Assembly: GCA_903912275.1 (NCBI GenBank) | Contig: CAIWGR010000250.1 | Location: forward strand, 1-10,412 | Reading direction: 5' to 3' | Length of the DNA stretch: 10,412 bases | From: an uncultured delta proteobacterium | GTDB lineage: Bacteria; Myxococcota_A; Bradymonadia; REDH01 | Shown here: in pieces, positions 5,680 through 10,412 of the stretch | How the letters are laid out: the number at the start of each line of letters is the position of its first letter | Numbering within the stretch: the first letter of the stretch is position 1 | Translations under genes and position numbers: made by a program | The notes under the pieces: model-generated | The model's database searches: none | Seen by the model: only the letters and a program-made list of their open reading frames with translations | What the model was told of the DNA's origin: nothing

Positions 5680-7551
5680 CTACTTCTCCCAGCCATCCTT
5701 GAGCAACGCCGCGGTGCTTTCGTGCGGCCAGACCCGCCGGAAGAGGATGGGGCGCCACTGGGTCGTCACCTCGACGCCAGCGACCGTGACCTCGCCAAAT
5801 GCGTTCGCGCGCCCCTCGCCCGACCGTTGACCGGAACGCCAAACGAAGGGCTCGTTGGCCGAAAACCGGAAGGCCTGGGTGCGGCGCAGCGTCACATCGA
5901 CCCGCACCGGCAGCGCGGCGCAGAGCCGCTTGCCGAGGCAGGGGTAGCCCGCACCTGGCGAGGCTCCGCCATCGCCGTCGAGGAGACGGAGGGGCACCGA
6001 AAATCGCTCGACCTCATCGACGATCTCCGAGCTCTTCCAGCGGAGCCCCCGGTTCAGCACTCCCGCGATCGCGCCGCCCCAGTGGGTGTCGCCTGCCACC
6101 TTCACATTGCCCGCAAAGCCGGCTTCCGGGTCCCAAACAGCGCCATCGCGGCTGACCATGGAGCCGGGGTCGGGGTCGTGCGACGCCTTCGTGAAGGCCA
6201 CATGGGCGAGGTTGAGGGCAACGCGCGAAGTGCCGTCGGTGGTCAGGTCCCAGCTCGGCCCCCACCAGTGCGTCGGGAGCAGCGGGTCGCTCACCCCATG
6301 CCCACCCTCGTCCCAGACGGCGGTGTGGCCGACCCGGAGCGCCGCGAGCGCGCCATAGAAGGATAGCCCTGTCGCGGGCGACGGCTGCACGGCCGCCCCG
6401 AAGTTGATGGTCGTGTCGTCCTTGCCGTGGCGCGTGGTCACGAAGGGCTCACGGCTCTCGGGGTGGAGTAGAAATTGGCGGGTCACATCGAGGTCGTCCC
6501 AGATGGAGAACTCGTCTGCATCGAGCGCGAGCGGGCCGGGCGGGCCGTAGAACTTCGACAGCGTCCGAATGCGTGCCGGCCGGTGGTTGCGCGGGATGTG
6601 CTGCCCTAGCGCGGCGTCGGCCCAGGCGAAGTGACGGGCGTAGCGGGTGGAGGCCTGCAACGCGCCCGCGCCCCCCATCGAGGAGCCCTGCACCGAGAGC
6701 CGGTTCGGGTCTGCCTCGGCGAAGTGGGCGAGCGTCCAGGCCACGACGACGAGCGACTGACGGAGCGTGTAGTCGGGCACCCGGGTCATGGCCGTGTTGC
6801 TGCCGTCGGGTTCGCCGTAGCCCCACCAGTAGGTGTTGTCGGGGTCGTGCGGCGCGATGCCGATGCTGCCGGCAGAGGCGCTGTTGGGCCGCCCGCCGAG
6901 CCCGTGCAGCCAGAGCCTGACGGGAAGGCTCGCGGGCTTCGAGGCAGCGCGCGGAACCGTTACGAGCGAACGCATCTCGCGCCCCACCTTGGACGGAGCG
7001 TCGAGGAAGCTGTCGGTCGTGAGCAGGCACTCAAACGTGCGGAGCTGCTCCGTCCCCTCGGTCTCCACGCAGACCGGCTGCGCCGGCGCCACCGCGTCGT
7101 CGATGCGGAGCTCCACAGCGGCGCGCCGAACCAACCTGCCATCGCGCCAGCCCTCCAGTTCCACCTCGCGGGTCATGCCGGCATCTCCGCCCTCGAGCCA
7201 GTCGGGCCGGTAGGTGGCAAAGCCGCGGGCCGTGTCCCATGCGATGCCCCGCGGCCCACCGCGGGGGAACCAGCGAAGGCCGGGCTCGCTCTTGCAGCCC
7301 TCCTGCAGGTTGAGCGTGGAGCTCTCCTCCTCTGTCAGCAGCCAAGGCAATCGGCAGTCGGTCGGCAGCGGAGCGGGTTGGCGGTCGAGCCGCCTACCGG
7401 GCGCAAGGCCTGACTGCCGCGCCTCGCTGAGTGTTTCTGCCTCGAGGAGCTGCCCGGTCGCGATGCATCGCACGCAGAGGAGGGTGCAGAGGGCCACGGC
7501 TCCCCACCGCCAGCCCTTGCGCCGCCGCGCCTCCTGCGGCCTAGGGGCCAC
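5680..7551 (-). CDS. Exported alpha/beta-fold serine hydrolase (S9/esterase-like)
   Basis: This 623-residue protein starts with a basic segment (RRRK at 9-12) and one hydrophobic helix (14-32), a signal peptide or membrane anchor, with no lipobox. Residues about 63-150 look like a beta-sandwich ('FATYRPDWLEGGDAGM...', then the strand 'AAVELRID'), compatible with a cadherin/Ig-like module. Residues about 205-455 form an alpha/beta-hydrolase domain: oxyanion loop 'LHGLGG' (215-220), nucleophile elbow 'GSSMGG' (289-294) with S291, acid candidate 'HGKDD' (375-379), and catalytic His in 'DEGGHG' (H418). A beta-rich domain of about 165 residues follows. Close Cys pairs C66/C86, C161/C175 and C538/C544 suggest disulfides and so an extracytoplasmic site. 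GTG 7551 is chosen because GAGG lies 6 bases upstream and the overlap with the SGNH gene is 11 bases. Probable esterase or peptidase; substrate unknown, with acyl removal from the cassette's product an inference. Confidence 0.8.
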   Translation of the reverse strand: MAPRPQEARRRKGWRWGAVALCTLLCVRCIATGQLLEAETLSEARQSGLAPGRRLDRQPAPLPTDCRLPWLLTEEESSTLNLQEGCKSEPGLRWFPRGGPRGIAWDTARGFATYRPDWLEGGDAGMTREVELEGWRDGRLVRRAAVELRIDDAVAPAQPVCVETEGTEQLRTFECLLTTDSFLDAPSKVGREMRSLVTVPRAASKPASLPVRLWLHGLGGRPNSASAGSIGIAPHDPDNTYWWGYGEPDGSNTAMTRVPDYTLRQSLVVVAWTLAHFAEADPNRLSVQGSSMGGAGALQASTRYARHFAWADAALGQHIPRNHRPARIRTLSKFYGPPGPLALDADEFSIWDDLDVTRQFLLHPESREPFVTTRHGKDDTTINFGAAVQPSPATGLSFYGALAALRVGHTAVWDEGGHGVSDPLLPTHWWGPSWDLTTDGTSRVALNLAHVAFTKASHDPDPGSMVSRDGAVWDPEAGFAGNVKVAGDTHWGGAIAGVLNRGLRWKSSEIVDEVERFSVPLRLLDGDGGASPGAGYPCLGKRLCAALPVRVDVTLRRTQAFRFSANEPFVWRSGQRSGEGRANAFGEVTVAGVEVTTQWRPILFRRVWPHESTAALLKDGWEK

Positions 7552-9049
7552 CCGAGGCCTCTGGTGCCGGCGCTGGCGCTGTGGCGGGTTCGGGCGGGAG
7601 AGGTTCAGGCGCGACCGGTTCAGGCTCCGCGGCGGGTGCGGGAACGGCCTCATCCGCAGGGTCCAGGAGCGCGGGCACAGGCGCTGCGACGGTGGCTGGG
7701 ACGAGCTGCGTAGGCTCTGCGATAGGTTCGGGCGCGACGGGTTCGGGCGCGACGGGTTCGGCAACGATGGTTGTGCGTGCGGAAGGGGCGCTCGGTGCGG
7801 TTGGCCGTGCGGCTGGTGCGGCCGGAGTGGGCGCGTTCGGGGCGAGTTCACCCAGGGGCTGCCCGCTCTCTTCCGCGGACAGCGCCTGCTCCTCGTCGGG
7901 CAGGGTAAAGCCGGCGCGCAGGTAGCCGATGATCCGGCCTGCAACATAGCCTGACCCCACCGTCGACAGGTGGAAGCCGTCGGGCGCTCGGAGTCCTCGT
8001 TCGCGGTCGCCAATCATCATCTTGGTGAGATAGTCCCCCGTTGGGCTCGCGGTAAACTCCCAGGTCGAGAGATAGCGCTCGCCGCCTGCCTCTACCGCAG
8101 CCCTGCTGGCGCGGTTGGCGACCGCCATGCGTCGCCGCATGAGCTCGTCGCGCGGGATGGGCATGCCGAGGTAGACGAGTCTGGCACCCTGCTTGGAGAG
8201 CACCTGTACGAACTCGCGCATGCGGGTCTCGTAACGGTTCTCCCAGTTGCTGCTGTGGATGGCCGCGACGACGCCTCCGGACGGCCGGGTGATGGCCTGT
8301 CCGTCGTTGCCGCCGAGCTGCGCGAGCACGAGGTCGGGGTGGAAGGTGGCGGTGAGGGTCCGCGCCTTCTCGAGCCAGTCGAAGTAGTCGAGGCGGGCGA
8401 GCCCCGTCGAGTGGCGCCCCCAGCGGAGTACCGTCACGCCGGGGATGTGCTCCAGCCTCCGCTCGAGCTCGATGCCGAGCGCCCCCTCGATGGAAGAGGC
8501 CCCGATGATGAGCACCCTGCGAATGACCGGTGCAGCCGGGTCTGCTCCGCGATGGGTCGTGCCGCCGCCCCCCTGTGCGAGGAGCGCATCTCGCTCCGGC
8601 GAGTCGGGATGCATGGGCGCAACCTCGGTCGCCTCGGCCACCTCGTCACCACCCTTTCGCGATGCGCCGGTCCGCTTCGAGCTCGTGTTGCCAGCAGGCC
8701 CGCTGGGAAGCAGCTCCACCTTCGCCCCCACGCCACTTCCGTCGCTGCTCCCCTCCGGTGCTTCCGGTTCATCCGCGCCGGGCGCTTCGGGCTCTTCCAC
8801 GAGCGGCGGCGGCTCGCTGCCGAGCGCGTCGTACCAGCGGTCGCGCATGGTGCCCCAGTGGTGGAGCGCCTCGTCCAGCCCTGTAGCCTCTGCCAGCCAG
8901 GCCGCAGGCGCGACCACCGGTGCGAGCAGGAAGGTCTCGCCGGACAATGCTGCCTCGCGCTTGAGCGATGCGCCATGAACCGCCAGGAGCAGCGCGCCCG
9001 TGGCGAGCGCCGACAGCACAACCGAGCGAGGTGTGAACCGGTTTGCCAT
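7541..9049 (-). CDS. SGNH/GDSL hydrolase, DUF459-type, probable acyl-transfer partner of the MBOAT protein
   Basis: This 502-residue protein has an N-terminal hydrophobic helix (8-26) for export or anchoring. An acidic Pro/Ala/Gly-rich linker runs from about residue 78 to 172. The SGNH core at about 176-380 has block I 'LIIGASSIEG' with Ser185 as likely nucleophile, 'STGLARLDYFDW' (214-225) typical of DUF459 proteins, block III 'LGGND' (245-249), and block V 'DGFHLS' supplying the D357/H360 dyad. The last 120 residues are a Pro/Ala/Glu tail with repeated Glu-Pro-Val-Ala-Pro units. In AlgJ/AlgX, WssI and PatB systems, SGNH proteins work outside the membrane with an MBOAT protein to O-acylate glycans; that role is inferred here from the fusion-like spacing. 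Start codon ATG 9049 shares its A with the MBOAT TGA stop, and no good ribosome-binding site is seen, so translation probably depends on coupling. Confidence 0.85.
   Translation of the reverse strand: MANRFTPRSVVLSALATGALLLAVHGASLKREAALSGETFLLAPVVAPAAWLAEATGLDEALHHWGTMRDRWYDALGSEPPPLVEEPEAPGADEPEAPEGSSDGSGVGAKVELLPSGPAGNTSSKRTGASRKGGDEVAEATEVAPMHPDSPERDALLAQGGGGTTHRGADPAAPVIRRVLIIGASSIEGALGIELERRLEHIPGVTVLRWGRHSTGLARLDYFDWLEKARTLTATFHPDLVLAQLGGNDGQAITRPSGGVVAAIHSSNWENRYETRMREFVQVLSKQGARLVYLGMPIPRDELMRRRMAVANRASRAAVEAGGERYLSTWEFTASPTGDYLTKMMIGDRERGLRAPDGFHLSTVGSGYVAGRIIGYLRAGFTLPDEEQALSAEESGQPLGELAPNAPTPAAPAARPTAPSAPSARTTIVAEPVAPEPVAPEPIAEPTQLVPATVAAPVPALLDPADEAVPAPAAEPEPVAPEPLPPEPATAPAPAPEASGGP
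7725..7768. repeat. 15-base tandem repeat encoding Glu-Pro-Val-Ala-Pro
   Basis: GGTTCGGGCGCGACG occurs exactly at 7725-7739 and 7740-7754, with a degraded third copy from 7755. Looser copies sit near 7601-7625. Each unit is five codons of the SGNH protein tail (residues about 428-446), so copy number can change without a frameshift. Confidence 0.8.
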
Positions 9050-10412
9050 CAGAACCCGAAGTAGGCGCTGGGGCTCTCGGCCCCGGGGCGGATGAGCGTG
9101 AGCAGCAGCAGCACCGCGGCAAAGATGGCCACCTGCATCCAGATAGGTCGCTGCTGCGTCAGCCGTTCATAACCGCCCAGCAGCTGGTCGCCGGCGAAGT
9201 TCCATGCCAGCCCCAGCGCCGTGCCGAGCAGCAGGATGCGGTCGGCTCCCAGCCCCTCCGCCTGCCAGTCAGCGAGCCGCTCGAAGTAGGCGAGGGCGCT
9301 GTCGAGGTCGGGCGAGGCAAAGAAGATGCGGGTGAGGCAGACAAAAAGCAGCGTTAGCGACCAGCCGGCAATCCGGCCACCCAGCGTGGCCGGCGCCTTG
9401 GTGCCACCGCGTGCCGCCCGCCAGAGGGTGAACTGCTTGTGCACCACCAGCGCGATGCCGTGCAGGCCACCCCAGATGATGAAGCCCCAGGCCGCGCCGT
9501 GCCAGAGGCCGCAGACCAACATGGTGATGATGAGGTTCTGATACTGCCCGATGCGCCCGTCTCGGGAGCCCCCGAGCGGGAAGTAGATGTACTCACGAAG
9601 CCAGCGGGAGAAGGACATGTGCCATCGCTTCCAGAATTCGGTGACCGAGGTCGCCGCGTAGGGATTGCGGAAGTTCTCGGGGACCTCGAACCCGAAGAGA
9701 AGGGCGATGCCGCGCATGAGGTCGGTGTAGCCGGAGAAGTCGCAGTAGAGCTGCACCGTGTAGCCGAGCATGATGAGCCAGAGCCCCGATGCGCTGTAGT
9801 TGTCGGGCGCGAGGAAGGCGTCGGAGACACCGTGGGTGGAGAGTGCTGCGGCGAGCACCATGCGCTTGAACAGTCCGCTTGCGATGAGACCGAAGGCGCG
9901 CCCCGGCGCCTCGGGCAGCGCGGCGCTCTCTGCCTCAATCTGCGGAAGCAGCTGCGACGACCGGCAGATGGGGCCCATGACCAGCTGGAAGAAGAGCATC
10001 TGGAAGAGGGCGAAGTCGAGCAGGTTCTTGGCCCGAGGGCTGGTGCCGCGGTGGGTATCGACGAGGTAGCTGATGGCCTGAAAGCAGCTGAAGGAGAGGC
10101 CGACCGGCAAGACGATGTCGAGGACAGGGAGGTCGGATGTGCCGCCGGAGAGGCTCCAGACGCCATCCACGGTGTCGCGGAAGAAGTTGTAGTACTTGTA
10201 GAGTCCGAGCAGGCCGAGGTTGAGGCCAATGCCCAGGAAGAGCCAGCGCCGTGTCGTAGGCCGGTCGGGCCCAAGCCGCTCGCCGAGCAGGAAGTTGGCG
10301 GTGGTCGCCACGGCCATGACCGGCACGGCTGCCGGCGCGATGGCCGCATAGAAGCCCACGCTGGCCGCGAGCAGCACCCACCGCTGTGCGAGGCGGTAGC
10401 GATGGAGCAGCC
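9049..10412 (-). CDS. AlgI-type MBOAT membrane O-acyltransferase, 5' end outside window
   Basis: A polytopic inner-membrane acyltransferase of 453 visible residues. The frame is still open at the window edge ('LLHRYRLAQRWVLLAAS' is the visible beginning), and by comparison with AlgI-like proteins only about 20-30 N-terminal residues are missing. The GTG at 10377 is internal. Hallmarks: 'LPVGLSFSCFQAISYLVD' , 'QLVMGPICRS', 'YCDFSGYTDLMRG', then 'EFWKRWHMSFSRWLREYIYF' and 'CGLWHGAAWGFIIWGGLHG'. The WHG His (codon 9501-9499) corresponds to the invariant MBOAT histidine, with further His in RWH and GLHG. Proteins of this group pass acyl (usually acetyl) groups across the membrane for glycan O-acylation. 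It is the first visible gene of the three-gene unit; the promoter lies outside the window. Confidence 0.93.
   Translation of the reverse strand, partial: LLHRYRLAQRWVLLAASVGFYAAIAPAAVPVMAVATTANFLLGERLGPDRPTTRRWLFLGIGLNLGLLGLYKYYNFFRDTVDGVWSLSGGTSDLPVLDIVLPVGLSFSCFQAISYLVDTHRGTSPRAKNLLDFALFQMLFFQLVMGPICRSSQLLPQIEAESAALPEAPGRAFGLIASGLFKRMVLAAALSTHGVSDAFLAPDNYSASGLWLIMLGYTVQLYCDFSGYTDLMRGIALLFGFEVPENFRNPYAATSVTEFWKRWHMSFSRWLREYIYFPLGGSRDGRIGQYQNLIITMLVCGLWHGAAWGFIIWGGLHGIALVVHKQFTLWRAARGGTKAPATLGGRIAGWSLTLLFVCLTRIFFASPDLDSALAYFERLADWQAEGLGADRILLLGTALGLAWNFAGDQLLGGYERLTQQRPIWMQVAIFAAVLLLLTLIRPGAESPSAYFGF
9070..9084 (-). promoter_or_regulatory. Hairpin just upstream of the MBOAT/SGNH start-stop overlap
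   Basis: Perfect 5-base arms GGGGC (9070-9074) / GCCCC (9080-9084) with a 5-base loop lie within the last MBOAT codons, about 20 bases before the SGNH ATG. In mRNA this could affect re-initiation at the TGATG overlap. In such GC-rich coding sequence chance is also a fair explanation. Confidence 0.3.

Noticed and set aside
7552..8013. Upstream extension of the serine hydrolase frame (777 codons in total), with Pro-Asn-Pro-Ser-Arg repeats
   Set aside because: It is the second frame of the SGNH protein's Pro/Ala repeat tail; the repeat period of 15 keeps it open. GTG 7551 with GAGG upstream, followed directly by a basic segment and hydrophobic helix, is the natural start.
1..10412. Search for CRISPR arrays, tRNA genes, insertion sequences and prophage genes
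   Set aside because: No regularly spaced repeats beyond the coding tandem repeats, no tRNA-like T-loop or cloverleaf pattern, and no transposase or phage motifs were seen.

Overview
The window is gene-dense, GC-rich bacterial DNA (I judge roughly two-thirds G+C by eye), with strong G/C third-position bias, short intergenic gaps and many open antisense shadow frames. The protein set (START-like secreted protein, membrane-anchored J-domain protein, DUF459-type SGNH hydrolase, AlgI-type MBOAT) and the composition would fit a Myxococcota/Deltaproteobacteria-like Gram-negative. That placement is inference; no rRNA, tRNA or other phylogenetic marker is present.

Layout, left to right. (a) 1-618, + strand: C-terminal part of an ABC-3 family metal (Zn/Mn type) transporter permease, cut by the window edge. 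(b) 604-1311, - strand: exported START/SRPBCC-fold protein whose 3' end overlaps the permease 3' end tail-to-tail by 15 bases. (c) 1312-1513: divergent intergenic region. (d) 1514-2506, + strand: DXD glycosyltransferase of the GT32 / Gly_transf_sug type. (e) 2545-3789, - strand: Old Yellow Enzyme family flavin oxidoreductase, preceded on the same strand by (f) 3824-4954, an exported Met/Gly-repeat protein; the two are 34 bases apart with a perfect GC hairpin in the gap. (g) 4955-5140: divergent intergenic region holding two perfect inverted repeats. (h) 5141-5605, + strand: small J-domain protein with a hydrophobic C-terminal half. (i) 5680-10412, - strand: a tightly packed three-gene unit, read MBOAT O-acyltransferase, then DUF459/SGNH hydrolase, then exported alpha/beta serine hydrolase. 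The first two share one base (TGATG) and the last two overlap by 11 bases.

The most coherent system is (i). The MBOAT membrane acyltransferase and the exported SGNH hydrolase have the composition of known two-part envelope acylation systems such as AlgI with AlgJ/AlgX, WssH/WssI or PatA/PatB. The translationally coupled third gene adds a second, structurally different exported serine hydrolase. I infer an envelope- or exopolysaccharide-acylation cassette, possibly with its own de-esterase; the substrate cannot be read from the sequence. The DXD glycosyltransferase 3 kb away could act on the same glycan but is not co-transcribed with the cassette.

No gene-free stretch exceeds about 200 bases. 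I saw no tRNA, rRNA, CRISPR array, insertion sequence or phage gene.
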